Made by a program: the position numbers and the translations under genes. Positions 26,240-36,206 of a stretch of 64,000 nucleotides of DNA are shown here, piece after piece; positions within the stretch are counted from its first letter, which is position 1, and every line of letters begins with the position of its first letter. Below the pieces are notes generated by a model. That model was not told the origin of the DNA. It made no database searches and saw nothing but the letters and a program-made list of their open reading frames with translations. The DNA lies in assembly GCA_008636105.1 (NCBI GenBank), contig VSDH01000005.1:62001-126000 (forward strand), written 5' to 3'. This DNA is from Candidatus Scalindua sediminis. Its GTDB lineage: Bacteria; Planctomycetota; Brocadiia; Brocadiales; Scalinduaceae.

Positions 26240-28096
26240 TTATAGAGAACTCTCTTCCTGTTCAAAAACCAGCTTTTCTTGTTCGTACTTTCCTGTAGTT
26301 TCTTCCAGTTGTTTGTAAAGTGTATCTATACTGGCTTGTGTTTGCTTTACCGATCTTGACAGTGTTGTTATGGTGTTTCTATCCTGTTCCTGGGAGGCCT
26401 TGATCAGGGATTCATTATCATTGTTTAGTTGTTGTTCCATTTTTTCTATATCTTTTTCGAGTTTCTCAATCTTCTTTTTATAAGGTGTCAGTGTTTTTGA
26501 ACGTCTGGTAATAAATTCAGCGCGTACTTTTCTTGTATCCTTCCTATTAATAGCCTTCACTGATTTTCCACGACGTTTGGGTGATTTTTTGCCGAACGTA
26601 ATACTCTCCTCGTCTTCCCAACCAACCTGTTCTAGAAATTGAGAGTATTTACCTTGAAAAGGAAACACTCGGTCATGTTGAAACACTATCAGCTTGTTTG
26701 CAATCCTGTGGAGTACGTATTCATTGTGTGTGACCATAATTACGGCGCCCTCAAACGTATTGATCGCATCTATCATGGCCTCGCATGACTGCATGTCGAG
26801 ATGGTGCGTGGGCTCGTCAAGGAGAAGAAGATTAGATGGTGTTACGAGTATCTTTCCCAGCAAGACTCTGCATTTCTCCCCACCGGATAACACCTTAATC
26901 TTCTTAAGGGCATTGTCACCGGAAAACATCATAGCGCCGCAGATATCCCTGATCCTTTTCCTGTCTATATTAGAATTATTCAAGGATATTTCTTCTTCAA
27001 CCGTAAGCTTATTGTTGAGACTTGCCGTATTGGCCTGTTCATAAAAGCCAATTTTAGCCTGTGGGTGGTTTTTGATCTCACCCTCTAGAGGTAATAACTT
27101 CATGGCCAGTAACCTTAATAAAGTTGTCTTACCTTTACCGTTTTGGCCTACGATACAAATCCTGTCTCGATTCTCAACAGCAAATCCGAGTTGGTTAAAC
27201 AAGTAGGGGGGGTCGCCATTATAAGAAAAAGCTATATTACGTGCCTCTTGTACATATTTGGCCTGAAAAGGCGCTGAGTTGAACGAGAATGAGAAAGTGG
27301 GAATTTTTTCAAGCTTCTTGATTCTTTGCTGTTTTTCAAGTGTTTTTATGCGCGATTGTACCAGACTGGCATGACGTGCTTTTGCCCTGAAACTGTTTAT
27401 AAACTGTTCTGCCTGTTTCCGTTTTTTTTCATCGTTGAGGCGCCGCTTTTCGTGGATTTCATCTTCTTTTGCGATTCGGTCATAGTAGTCTTCTGTAGAA
27501 CCCTTAATCTTTTTCACTTTGGAACGATGAATACCTATTATGTGTGTTGTGACATTGTCCATGAAACCTCTATCGTGGCTTATTACGAAGACTTCATTTC
27601 GCCACGAGTTCAAAAAGTTTGTAAGCCAGCGAATGGAAACAATATCCAGGAAATTGGTTGGCTCATCGAGTAAGAGCAAGTTTGGCTCAGATACCAGGAC
27701 CTTTGCCAGGTTCAGGCGTATCTGATAACCACCCGAAAATTCGGATGGTTTGCGATGAAAATCGCTTTCTAAAAATCCAAGACCCGATAGGATTTTTTTG
27801 ACTTTCCAATCGTCCTCTTTCTGGCTTTCTGGTAACCCACAGCAACCCTCTTCAAGTACCGTTGGCCGGGTAAAGTGGATATGTTGGTTCAGGTATCCTA
27901 TACGGTAATCCTTTGGTATCTTAATAGTACCTTCATCATATTGTTCCTGCCCTGTAAGAAGACGAAAAAGAGTGGTTTTGCCGTGCCCATTTTTACCTAC
28001 CAGCCCAACACGCTCGCGGGAGTTAAGATTAAAAGTGACATTGTCAAAGATGATGTGAGTGACGAATTGTTTGCTTAAGTTTAGTACTGAAATCAT
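26240..28096 (-). CDS. ABC-F family ATPase
   Basis: A 618-residue protein without membrane segments and with two ABC domains: Walker A GLVGKNGHGKTT and IVGQNGKGKTT, signatures FSGGYQIRLNLA and LSGGEKCRVLLGK, and Walker B LLLLDEPTNFLD and LLLLDEPTHHLD. An inter-domain linker (about residues 240-300) and a C-terminal coiled coil (about 525-615) make it YheS/Uup-like. ABC-F proteins act on ribosomes (translation factors) rather than in transport. The C-terminal coiled coil is rich in Gln, Glu and Lys, as in Uup. Which ABC-F subfamily it belongs to cannot be fixed by eye. Confidence 0.9.
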   Translation of the reverse strand: MISVLNLSKQFVTHIIFDNVTFNLNSRERVGLVGKNGHGKTTLFRLLTGQEQYDEGTIKIPKDYRIGYLNQHIHFTRPTVLEEGCCGLPESQKEDDWKVKKILSGLGFLESDFHRKPSEFSGGYQIRLNLAKVLVSEPNLLLLDEPTNFLDIVSIRWLTNFLNSWRNEVFVISHDRGFMDNVTTHIIGIHRSKVKKIKGSTEDYYDRIAKEDEIHEKRRLNDEKKRKQAEQFINSFRAKARHASLVQSRIKTLEKQQRIKKLEKIPTFSFSFNSAPFQAKYVQEARNIAFSYNGDPPYLFNQLGFAVENRDRICIVGQNGKGKTTLLRLLAMKLLPLEGEIKNHPQAKIGFYEQANTASLNNKLTVEEEISLNNSNIDRKRIRDICGAMMFSGDNALKKIKVLSGGEKCRVLLGKILVTPSNLLLLDEPTHHLDMQSCEAMIDAINTFEGAVIMVTHNEYVLHRIANKLIVFQHDRVFPFQGKYSQFLEQVGWEDEESITFGKKSPKRRGKSVKAINRKDTRKVRAEFITRRSKTLTPYKKKIEKLEKDIEKMEQQLNNDNESLIKASQEQDRNTITTLSRSVKQTQASIDTLYKQLEETTGKYEQEKLVFEQEESSL

Positions 28097-28250
28097 ATTT
28101 AAGGCCTAAAATAATCATAATACATTTATCTTGTCTGCATTGCAAAGTGTGTCTTATATTACAAAAAAATATGAATATGGTCAAAAATTTTCTAAGTGAC
28201 CGTAAAAGAGAAAGGGGGGGGGATATTCTGTACGAAGTCTTTAATTATGC

Positions 28251-28387
28251 CTAAGTTGAGAGATTTCAGTATAAGTCATAATCATGTCTGTCATTGCGAG
28301 CACCTGAAGGGTGCGTGGCAATCTCTCAGGAAAACAAGATTGCTTCAGCTTCGCTTCGCAATGACGTTAAAAATATCTCAATTTAAG
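28251..28387 (+). repeat. MITE-like element, copy 1 (GTCATTGCGAG palindrome inside inverted ends)
   Basis: 137 bp. The ends CTAAGTTGAGAGATTT (28251) and, reversed, CTTAAATTGAGATATTT (28387 inwards) are imperfect terminal inverted repeats; they resemble those at 54366-54490 and 55678-55816. The middle (28290-28365) is the palindromic GTCATTGCGAG...CGCAATGAC unit. It lies in the 349-bp gap between the carbamoyltransferase and the ABC-F gene, which shows no gene. A G8 run (28214-28221) is nearby. Confidence 0.7.
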
Positions 28388-28445
28388 TATGGGCTAGTAC
28401 GTGCGGTGTGGAATATAGCCTTGTTTGTGTCAGGTTATATAATTT

Positions 28446-30020
28446 TCACTTCCAAACCAAATAATCTTCTATGGCAAGATAGTCAAGTCCACAGCCGAAA
28501 AACGTCATTATTGCATCACGGGGTGTACATACTATGGGCTGACCTGCCACGTTGAAACTGGTATTTAGAATAGCAGGTACTCCTGTTATCTTTTTAAATT
28601 CATTGATTAAGTCCCAGTACTTCGGGAATATTTCTTTTCTAACCGTTTGCACTCTTACAGTGTTATCTACATGTGTTGCTGACACTATATCAGGGACTTT
28701 TTCCTCAATAGCCTGAAATGCAATTATCATAAATGGGGATTGGTAGGGATTTTTTACGTAATCAGCATAATCTTCCTCTAGAAACGACGGTGCAAATGGC
28801 CTCCAGGGTTCCCTCCCTTTTATGCCTTTGTTTACGATATCCTTCATATCTTTATTTTTTGGATTTGCGATGATGCTTCTACCGCCAAGAGCCCTTGGGC
28901 CAAATTCCATCCTTCCCTGAAACCAACCTATAGTCTTGTTTTCTGCAATCAGTGTAGCAGCTTCTTTAGCTATATCGTTGCAGCGTTTATAATTGTTTAT
29001 TTTGAATCTTTTTAATTCATGTTCAACCTCTTTGTTAGTGTAATCCGGGCCATAATAGGGATGTTCGAGGACAATATTGGGCCTGTGTCCCACAACGTCC
29101 TTGTAGACACTTAAGGCTGCCCCTAATGCAGTGCCTACATCGTGAGCGGCAGGCTGAATAAATATATTATCAACATGGTCTGACCTTAGGAGCACGCCAT
29201 TCATTGAGCAGTTTAGGGCACATCCGCCTGACATACAGAGATTTTTAAAACCCGTGATGTTATAGAGATAAGAATTCATCTGCAGAGCTGCCTTCTCAAG
29301 TGTATGCTGTACGGTAGCTGCCAGGTCTTTGTGATGCTGGTTTAAGTCTTCCCCTTTTTCTCTCGGCGTGATAGTGGAAAGGTATTTCTTAAAGCCCTTC
29401 TTATCTATTACGGGGATATCATTATCCCAATCAATAAACTTAAATTCATCTTCAATTGGTTGTCCGTAAGCTGCAAGGCCCATAACCTTACCCTCATCGC
29501 TGTGGAACTTAAACCCTAATATTCTCGTGATCTCACTGTATAAGTGTCCCCAGCTGTTTTTGTTTGGTATAGACTTTACAACCCTGAATTCATCTCCCTC
29601 TCCAATCGCCAGGATGCCGGATTCGCTGCCTCCGTAACCATCAAGGGATATAATATTTGAGTAATCAAATCCTGAGACGTAATATGAACTTAATGCATGG
29701 GAGATATGATGGTTTACGAATCTCATCTTTTCTTCCTCATGTCTGAAAGGCAACTGTTTTAACAAAAAGTCCCATGCGTACCTTTTCTTCTTTTTATGCC
29801 TTTTAGAGGATTCCCATCCTATAGCAATATAATCCACATCATCCAGCGTAACCCCGGCCTTTTTAAGACAAAATTCTATGGACTTGTCGGCAGATACCCT
29901 TGGTGAATGTTTAAATCTATTGAACCTCTCCTCCTCTACCATAGCAATCAGCTTATCATCTACGAGGATACATGCGCCGTTATTCCATGAGATGGGATGC
30001 GTAATTCCCAGAATTATCAT
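28446..30020 (-). CDS. Carbamoyltransferase, NodU/TobZ/CmcH family
   Basis: A 524-residue enzyme that attaches carbamoyl groups to sugar or other hydroxyls. The N-terminal part begins ILGITHPISWNNGACILVDD with the kinase-like acidic fold, and holds the metal-binding NHHISHALSSYYVSGF; GGCALNCSMNG and the C-terminal RMEFGPRALGGRSIIANP and NTSFNVAGQPIVCTP are diagnostic of the family. Length is slightly below the usual 550-610. It overlaps the upstream methyltransferase gene by 4 bp, so both probably modify the same glycan or lipid. Confidence 0.9.
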   Translation of the reverse strand: MIILGITHPISWNNGACILVDDKLIAMVEEERFNRFKHSPRVSADKSIEFCLKKAGVTLDDVDYIAIGWESSKRHKKKKRYAWDFLLKQLPFRHEEEKMRFVNHHISHALSSYYVSGFDYSNIISLDGYGGSESGILAIGEGDEFRVVKSIPNKNSWGHLYSEITRILGFKFHSDEGKVMGLAAYGQPIEDEFKFIDWDNDIPVIDKKGFKKYLSTITPREKGEDLNQHHKDLAATVQHTLEKAALQMNSYLYNITGFKNLCMSGGCALNCSMNGVLLRSDHVDNIFIQPAAHDVGTALGAALSVYKDVVGHRPNIVLEHPYYGPDYTNKEVEHELKRFKINNYKRCNDIAKEAATLIAENKTIGWFQGRMEFGPRALGGRSIIANPKNKDMKDIVNKGIKGREPWRPFAPSFLEEDYADYVKNPYQSPFMIIAFQAIEEKVPDIVSATHVDNTVRVQTVRKEIFPKYWDLINEFKKITGVPAILNTSFNVAGQPIVCTPRDAIMTFFGCGLDYLAIEDYLVWK

Positions 30021-31105
30021 ATCTTACTCCTTTTCTGTGCATGGATTACTATGATATCGCAAGACCCTAACATCGCCAGAATGAAATTAAACATCTTTAT
30101 CAGTACCTTTAAGTGTGACAATTTAGAAAGCAACCTGTACTTTCCGTCCTTGAGATTAAGTAAGCTAAGTTTTAACGTTGAATTACGTCTATCATAAAAA
30201 ATCTTTTTAACTTTGAATCCTGCCTTATCTAACATCTTAGTAATTGAATCAGTAGTAAATGCGATTAGGTGGACGGGGAGTTGTAGTCCGTACCAGTACT
30301 CCTTAAAGTTCTTTGCAACAAAACTGTCTATATTCGGTACTGATATTACCAGGAGTCCGTCATTTCTTAAAATTCTTTTTGTCTCTTTTAGTGTTGGTAT
30401 GGGTTCGTAAAGGTGTTCCAGTGAGTGCCACATAGTTATTACATCAAAAAATTTATCCTGATATTTACAATCCAATAGATCACCAGTTGTTACGGTTAAA
30501 TGAAGTTCATCTCTTGCATATTTTGATGCTCCTGGATTTTGCTCAATACCGTATGTTTGCCAGCCTTGCTTTTTGAGGGATGTAAGATAGCGTCCATTTC
30601 CACAGCCAATATCAAGTATCTTCCCTTCACCTGAGAATGGTATAATATCCAATCTTGAACGATAAGTTAAATAGAAAACCCACAAAAGGATTTTCTTATA
30701 AGAACTCAATCCTTTTCTATCCTCTCCCGGGTTACATGGATAGTTGTAGAAATTTATTCGAATTAGGTTACTTATATTCTTTTTGGAATCCATCCATTTT
30801 TCTAAAAAGAAATTCTTGTTTTTTGGTTTCTTACCTTTTCTGGGTACGTGTGCGTAATAATCTTCTGAATAATAGTAACCAATCTGTTGTTTAATTGGTC
30901 TGGGATTAAGATATTGTAGTCCACAATTCTTACACTTTACCAGCCTGAATACATCATTTCTGTTCTTGTCTGCAGTTTCAAATGGATGAGAGGTGGACGT
31001 ATTTCCACTATGACTAGTTATGATAGTCTCGTGTGTATCTTTACCACATAGATAGCAGGGGATATATTCTAGTTCTTGTTTTACCTTAAACTGTGTATTT
31101 GGCAT
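30017..31105 (-). CDS. Methyltransferase with N-terminal zinc-binding motif
   Basis: A 362-residue protein. Two cysteine pairs near the N-terminus (CYLCGKD and VKCKNCGLQYLNPRP) form a putative zinc site, and the SAM-binding core follows (ILDIGCGNGRYLTSLKKQGW, GIEQNP, DVITMWHSLEHLYEP). This architecture is common in class I methyltransferases of polysaccharide and carbamoyl-sugar clusters. Its start at 31105 follows an AAGG sequence. The two-gene arrangement with the carbamoyltransferase suggests coordinated decoration of a surface sugar; the substrate is not known. Confidence 0.85.
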   Translation of the reverse strand: MPNTQFKVKQELEYIPCYLCGKDTHETIITSHSGNTSTSHPFETADKNRNDVFRLVKCKNCGLQYLNPRPIKQQIGYYYSEDYYAHVPRKGKKPKNKNFFLEKWMDSKKNISNLIRINFYNYPCNPGEDRKGLSSYKKILLWVFYLTYRSRLDIIPFSGEGKILDIGCGNGRYLTSLKKQGWQTYGIEQNPGASKYARDELHLTVTTGDLLDCKYQDKFFDVITMWHSLEHLYEPIPTLKETKRILRNDGLLVISVPNIDSFVAKNFKEYWYGLQLPVHLIAFTTDSITKMLDKAGFKVKKIFYDRRNSTLKLSLLNLKDGKYRLLSKLSHLKVLIKMFNFILAMLGSCDIIVIHAQKRSKI

Positions 31106-31319
31106 TAATAATCCTGGACTGACAAATATTAGAACACCTTGCGTTTTTCATGATGGTAAGTTTGAACGTCTCTGAAATTCTACAACTTATAGAAATTATA
31201 GTTGCTTATGCCCCGATTTTTGTATTGAGGAATTGATATTTGTGTTAAAATAATACAATTTTTAAAATTTATCAAACACAATATCGTACTATTTAGTGTA
31301 ATTATTTCCCTTTTGCATC

Positions 31320-32342
31320 GTGTTTCAAAGATTATGGAATCATGTCCGCATTTTTAGCCTGAGAAAATTGTATAATCTTCTTATGGCTAAATTTCAGTTT
31401 GCAATAGGTTCTGTACACCTTTATTACTATCCTGCCAGGATCATTATAGAGTCAGGTAATGTATGCAACCTGCGTTGTCCTCTTTGTCCTACAGGGCAAA
31501 GAGATGTTTCGGCCAAAAAGGGTTTACTTTCCTTTTCTGATTTTAAACGATTCATAGATGAAATAGGCAAAAACCTGGTCTTAATCAGGTTATATAATTG
31601 GGGTGAACCTCTCCTTAATAAAGATTTTGTGAAAATGGTGGAGTATGCTAATGGGAAAAAAATAGCCGTAAAAATGAGCACGAATCTGAGCCTTCCCATT
31701 GAAGATTCACAGGCTGAAGCCTTAATTAAGGCCAGCTTGCAAAAGATATATGTTTCTTGTGATGGTGCAAGCAATTCAACATATTCAACCTATCATATCG
31801 ATGGTGATTACGATAAAGTTATATCAAATATGAAGCTTTTACTTGAAAAAAAGAAACGGTTAAAGAATCGCTATACTGAGATAATATGGTTGTTTCATGT
31901 CTTCAGACATAATGAGCACGAGATTGGAAAGGCTAAGGAGATGGCAAAAGGTATAGGCATAAAGCTGGTTATAAATAAAATGCGTACTGATATGGGCAAA
32001 GAAATATTTGAGACCGCTGAAAAATCTATTGAGCGTGATTCAAAATGGTTACCCGTAAATCCAGAGTACAACATTTTTAACATGGCTGAAAAGAAACCGA
32101 AGACTAGATTTAGTTGCGATCTATTATGGTCCGAAACCGTAATCAACTGGGATGGTTCCATATTGCCATGTTGTTCTGTATATAGCGAAACACATTCTTT
32201 TGGCAATATTAAGGAAGATTCATTTAAGAACATCTGGAATAACGAAAAATACGTATCAGCACGAAACGAAGTTCTTGGTCGCAAAAACAACACAGAAACA
32301 GTTTGTCATATTTGTAAGGTTAATGGTTATTTATACTTATAG
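31320..32342 (+). CDS. Radical SAM protein with SPASM-type C-terminus
   Basis: A 340-residue radical SAM enzyme with the CxxxCxxC cluster motif in GNVCNLRCPLCPTGQRD and a C-terminal cysteine-rich SPASM-like part (FSCDLLWSETVINWDGSILPCCSVY, VCHICKVNG) that would bind auxiliary Fe-S clusters. The GTG at 31320 gives an N-terminal helix typical of the family; the ATG at 31383 would also leave the core intact. Its substrate is unknown. It is divergent from the methyltransferase/carbamoyltransferase pair, and the 214-bp gap shows no gene. Confidence 0.85.
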   Translation: MFQRLWNHVRIFSLRKLYNLLMAKFQFAIGSVHLYYYPARIIIESGNVCNLRCPLCPTGQRDVSAKKGLLSFSDFKRFIDEIGKNLVLIRLYNWGEPLLNKDFVKMVEYANGKKIAVKMSTNLSLPIEDSQAEALIKASLQKIYVSCDGASNSTYSTYHIDGDYDKVISNMKLLLEKKKRLKNRYTEIIWLFHVFRHNEHEIGKAKEMAKGIGIKLVINKMRTDMGKEIFETAEKSIERDSKWLPVNPEYNIFNMAEKKPKTRFSCDLLWSETVINWDGSILPCCSVYSETHSFGNIKEDSFKNIWNNEKYVSARNEVLGRKNNTETVCHICKVNGYLYL

Positions 32343-32382
32343 TGTGTGTAATTAGATTATATATGATATATACCTTTTCTTG

Positions 32383-32411
32383 TTGACAGATAATTTGGTT
32401 ATTAATATCAT
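32383..32411 (+). promoter_or_regulatory. Sigma-70-like promoter before the histidine kinase gene
   Basis: A perfect -35 TTGACA (32383-32388), 17-bp spacer, and -10 TATCAT (32406-32411). The kinase ATG is at 32584, so the leader would be about 165 nt long. Confidence 0.5.
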
Positions 32412-32583
32412 TTCATTTTGGGTAAAAAAAGCGTATGAGTTGGCGGCTGGAAGAAGTTAATTTATCAACACATTTCTTATATATTTTTATCACTCGTGTA
32501 GGTTGTTCTACTGCTCTATTTGCATAGTCTGAACGGGCAAGTGTATTGTTCCGGAGGAGATGCGTAATTCTATTTCTTAATCT

Positions 32584-34713
32584 ATGTCAATAAATGAGAT
32601 TGTAGTCTTAATAGGCTTCATACTGGGCTCTATCCTCCATACAGTGCTTTCAATCCTTATAGTGCAGAGGAAAAATAAGAAGGGGAGTGAGCTTGTCTTT
32701 TTATTCCTGGTCATAAGCGTGGCAATGTGGCATTACGGCAATGCCATTTCCCTTTTCAGTATAATGCTGCTAGGGAAAAATATTCCCCTAATCAATCAAC
32801 TATCAAGTGCGGTTGCGTGTATGGGAATGGGTTTGATGCCAAGCCTCCTTCTGCATACTGCGATATTATTTCTTTTAGAAAGTGGTTGGAATATAAGAAA
32901 GAATATAAGATTATCTATTGTTGCCATAATCTACCTTCCTATTATTCCACTTTCGTTAATGACCAGGAGCATAATACTTTCAGAAGAAACTCATATATTG
33001 ATGAATGTATCACCTTATGTTAAGCTTTTTGTTACGTGGTTGTTATTTTCGATACTTATCACAGCTGTTATCTCCCGCATACTTTCGACCAAGGTAGAAG
33101 AGATAGAAGAGCAAAAATTTCACTTTTCTATTTTCTGGATTCTTATATTCATCGCAATTCTTGTTGCATTTACAGTCCTTTTTGAAGGCAGAACAATTTC
33201 ATATGTTGGTGATTACCTGGTCTTGGCTACAATGCTTTCTTCAATCTTTCCAAGCATTATATTTTCTTATTATGTCTATCGCTATAATTACATGGAGTTT
33301 GTTCTCAGGCGAAGCGTGTTTTATTCCTTTTTGGCACTAATGGTTATTTGCCTTTATTATTTTGGGGTAAAACAATTAAGCAAATATCTTGAACTTAATT
33401 ATCTAGTTAATGCGAAGGTGTTAGAGGCTGTGTTTGTTATAGCATTGGTATATTGGTTTCCAAAATTGAAAGAAAAGGTTCAGGGTTTAATGAGGAGACT
33501 ACTTTTTAAGAGAATAGCGGACAGCGAATACCTTTTAAATGATTTGAGTCATCAGATTAGTGCTGATTCATTAATAAACTTATCACTTTTGTTGGAGAAC
33601 GTAGTAGAATCAATTAAAAAGGCAACTGCAATTAAAAACGTTAACATAATGTTTTTCAAAGGTGGAAGAACACAGGTTATCGGATATGGGAAGGATGCTT
33701 TTATAACAAGTTACGATATCGTAAACATAATTAAAAATTTTGATAAGGGTGAAATTGCAGTGCTGGACAGGCATGAAATTACAGATGTGACTATAATAAA
33801 TGAGATGAAACAGTTAGACGTATTCTTCATATTCCCAATTTTTAAGGATAGAAAGCCAATAGGTTTGTTAACTCTTGGTAAGTCCAGAAGGGGATTACGA
33901 TTGCCAGCCGATAGCCTTGAACAGTTGATGCTCATTGCAAACCAGATAAGTTCGGCAATAGCGAAGGCCGAGCTTATAGAGGAAAAACTACAGCTGGAAA
34001 GAAAAATGTATGAAAACGAAAAACTATCCAGCCTGGGTAGATTATCTACCAGTGTTGCTCATGAGGTTAAGAATCCCCTGAGTTCAATCAAAGCAATTGT
34101 CCAGGTTTTAGGCGAGGATTTTAAAGGCAAGGTCGAAACACAGAAAAGCCTTTCAATAATTGTTGAAGAAATAGACCGCCTGACAAAAGTTGTAAATCAA
34201 CTTTTGGAGTTTGCTAAACCTCAAAGGGATAACAAAACTGATATTAAAATTGATGATGTAATAAATAAAGTACTTGTAGTTTTAAGACATGAAGCAAATA
34301 TGAGCAACATTGATATACGATTGGATGTTTCGGATGATTTACCTGTTATCAATGCCGATGAGGAATCGTTAAAGGAAGTCTTTTTTAATATTATTCATAA
34401 TGCCATTCAAGCTATGTCTGCTGGGGGATGTTTAACAATATCAGCTAGTAATGAACAAGAAAGTGATTATATTAAGGTTATCTTTAAAGATACAGGAACA
34501 GGTATCTCTAAGGAAAATATCGATAAAATCTTTGAACCGTTCTATACGACTAAACAAGCAGGTACTGGTCTGGGACTGGCAATTGTTAAAAGGAAGCTTG
34601 AAGAAACGGGAGGAATGGTTCATGTGGAAAGTACGAATTCAACTACAAAATTTACAATTAAGATTCCAACATTAACATCAGAGGGAGTTTTAGTAGGTAA
34701 TGCCACAGGTTAG
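32584..34713 (+). CDS. Membrane sensor histidine kinase (PrsK-like architecture)
   Basis: A 709-residue kinase. Residues 1-295 contain about eight membrane segments resembling the 7TM sensor input of PrsK-type and other kinases; residues about 325-465 are a GAF-like domain; HisKA follows with the phosphoaccepting H493 (SVAHEVKNPLSSIKAIV), and HATPase_c with the N box NIIHNAIQAMS, DTGTGIS and GTGLGLAIVKR. It autophosphorylates on the histidine and passes phosphate to the NtrC-type regulator encoded 33 bp downstream. No PEP-CTERM/exosortase genes are visible here, so the PrsK name is only an architecture comparison. Confidence 0.88.
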   Translation: MSINEIVVLIGFILGSILHTVLSILIVQRKNKKGSELVFLFLVISVAMWHYGNAISLFSIMLLGKNIPLINQLSSAVACMGMGLMPSLLLHTAILFLLESGWNIRKNIRLSIVAIIYLPIIPLSLMTRSIILSEETHILMNVSPYVKLFVTWLLFSILITAVISRILSTKVEEIEEQKFHFSIFWILIFIAILVAFTVLFEGRTISYVGDYLVLATMLSSIFPSIIFSYYVYRYNYMEFVLRRSVFYSFLALMVICLYYFGVKQLSKYLELNYLVNAKVLEAVFVIALVYWFPKLKEKVQGLMRRLLFKRIADSEYLLNDLSHQISADSLINLSLLLENVVESIKKATAIKNVNIMFFKGGRTQVIGYGKDAFITSYDIVNIIKNFDKGEIAVLDRHEITDVTIINEMKQLDVFFIFPIFKDRKPIGLLTLGKSRRGLRLPADSLEQLMLIANQISSAIAKAELIEEKLQLERKMYENEKLSSLGRLSTSVAHEVKNPLSSIKAIVQVLGEDFKGKVETQKSLSIIVEEIDRLTKVVNQLLEFAKPQRDNKTDIKIDDVINKVLVVLRHEANMSNIDIRLDVSDDLPVINADEESLKEVFFNIIHNAIQAMSAGGCLTISASNEQESDYIKVIFKDTGTGISKENIDKIFEPFYTTKQAGTGLGLAIVKRKLEETGGMVHVESTNSTTKFTIKIPTLTSEGVLVGNATG

Positions 34714-34746
34714 GCTACAGATTTACGCATATTATGGAGTAATCCT

Positions 34747-36123
34747 ATGAAAAGATTAGTATTAATAGTGGATGATGAAAAGGCAGCAAGGTTTGGTATG
34801 AGAATGGCTTTGGAAAAAGACGGCTACAGCGTCTTGGAAGCCAACGACAGTACTTCAGCTTTTGACATAATAAGGACAAAGAACCCAGCTCTAATTTTTC
34901 TTGATATTAATATGCCGCAAGTTAATGGGATCCAGATACTGGAAAAAATAAACTCTTTAGAGAACCCTCCTATGGTCGTTATAGTAACCGCTTATGGTTC
35001 TGAAAGAACAGCAGTGAATGCCATGAAAAAAGGTGCTTATGATTATATTGCAAAACCATACGAAATCGATGAGCTTAGATTAATCGCTAAAAATACATTT
35101 GAAAAACTCGCCCTTGAGGAAGAAAATGCCCGGTTACGTTCTGAGATTGATAGACTGGTGCCAATGGGAGAAATAGTGGGTAGAAGTCAGGTAATGGAAG
35201 ATGTGTTTAACAAGATTGAGAAGGTTGGGCCGTCTGATGTGACAGTATTGATTCAAGGTGAAAGCGGAAGTGGGAAAGAGCTGGTGGCTAAAGAGATCCA
35301 TAAAAGAAGTATGCGTAGGGATAAACCTATGATAATAATGAATTGTGCAGCACTACCCGAGACATTAATTGAAAGTGAGTTATTTGGACATGAAAAGGGT
35401 GCTTTTACAGGTGCTGCGGAAAAACGGTTGGGTAAATTTGAACTGGCTGATAAAGGGACTATATTCCTTGATGAGATTGGAGATATGAGTCCAAACACTC
35501 AATCAAAGGTATTAAGAGTCTTACAGGAACAGAGTTTTGAACGGTTGGGGGGTACCGAAACTCTTCATGTTGATGTCAGGGTGATAAGTGCAACGCACAA
35601 AGATTTGCTTAAAGAAATTAAAGAGGGTAAATTCAGAGAAGATTTGTATTATAGGCTAAAAGTTGTTGAAGTCTCACTTCCACCATTGAGGGCTCGTAAA
35701 GAAGATATTCTGATATTGACTGATAAGTTTATACGTTTTTTTTCTGCAAAGCACAGCAAAAACGTGAAATCTATTTCGAATGAAGCAGCAAATATTTTTA
35801 CAAGGTATGATTGGCCTGGGAATGTTCGAGAATTGCAGAATGCGATAGAAAGTGCTGTAGTAATGGCCAATGTCGAAACCCTCGGTATTGATGATTTTTC
35901 TGAGGAAGTTAAAAACTCAAATACTTATTATGGTTCGGGTTTTAATGTTGACTATAACTTGCCTTTCAGAGATGCAAAAAAAATTGCCGTTGAAGCGTTT
36001 GAAAGAGATTTTGTGAGCAAGAAGCTAAAAGAGAGCAATGGCAATATAAGTAAAACAGCAGAAGCTCTGGATATGCATAGACAGAGTCTACAACAGAAGA
36101 TTAAAGAGTTGAATTTGAAATAG
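34747..36123 (+). CDS. Sigma-54-dependent response regulator, NtrC family
   Basis: A 458-residue three-domain regulator. The receiver domain has the phosphoacceptor D53 (ALIFLDINMPQ) and the switch K in YIAKPYE; the AAA+ domain has Walker A GESGSGKE, the sigma-54 contact loop GAFTGA, Walker B TIFLDEIGD and the arginine finger; the Fis-type helix-turn-helix is at the C-terminus (NISKTAEALDMHRQSLQQKI). When phosphorylated it would activate sigma-54 promoters. Targets are unknown; a 33-bp gap makes it co-transcribed with the kinase. Confidence 0.93.
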   Translation: MKRLVLIVDDEKAARFGMRMALEKDGYSVLEANDSTSAFDIIRTKNPALIFLDINMPQVNGIQILEKINSLENPPMVVIVTAYGSERTAVNAMKKGAYDYIAKPYEIDELRLIAKNTFEKLALEEENARLRSEIDRLVPMGEIVGRSQVMEDVFNKIEKVGPSDVTVLIQGESGSGKELVAKEIHKRSMRRDKPMIIMNCAALPETLIESELFGHEKGAFTGAAEKRLGKFELADKGTIFLDEIGDMSPNTQSKVLRVLQEQSFERLGGTETLHVDVRVISATHKDLLKEIKEGKFREDLYYRLKVVEVSLPPLRARKEDILILTDKFIRFFSAKHSKNVKSISNEAANIFTRYDWPGNVRELQNAIESAVVMANVETLGIDDFSEEVKNSNTYYGSGFNVDYNLPFRDAKKIAVEAFERDFVSKKLKESNGNISKTAEALDMHRQSLQQKIKELNLK

Positions 36124-36141
36124 GGCTTCAAGCAAAAATAA

Positions 36142-36186
36142 CAACTTTAATTTGTTTTGTTGTACAAAACAAATTGATTTAAGTTG
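36142..36186 (+). terminator. Strong AT-rich hairpin between the response regulator and dnaE
   Basis: A perfect 12-bp stem with a 3-nt loop: AATTTGTTTTGT (36149-36160), TGT, ACAAAACAAATT (36164-36175). It is extended by an outer CAACTT (36142) pairing with AAGTTG (36181) around a 5-nt bulge. It lacks a T-run, so it may be a terminator, an operator for a dimeric regulator, or an mRNA processing/translation element 20 bp before the dnaE start. Confidence 0.5.
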
Positions 36187-36206
36187 ACAATTGAGAGTAA
36201 TTTTTT

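Noticed and set aside
28290-28365. Possible CRISPR unit from GTCATTGCGAG repeats
   Set aside because: Units are single palindromes spread over tens of kilobases; no regular spacers and no cas genes.
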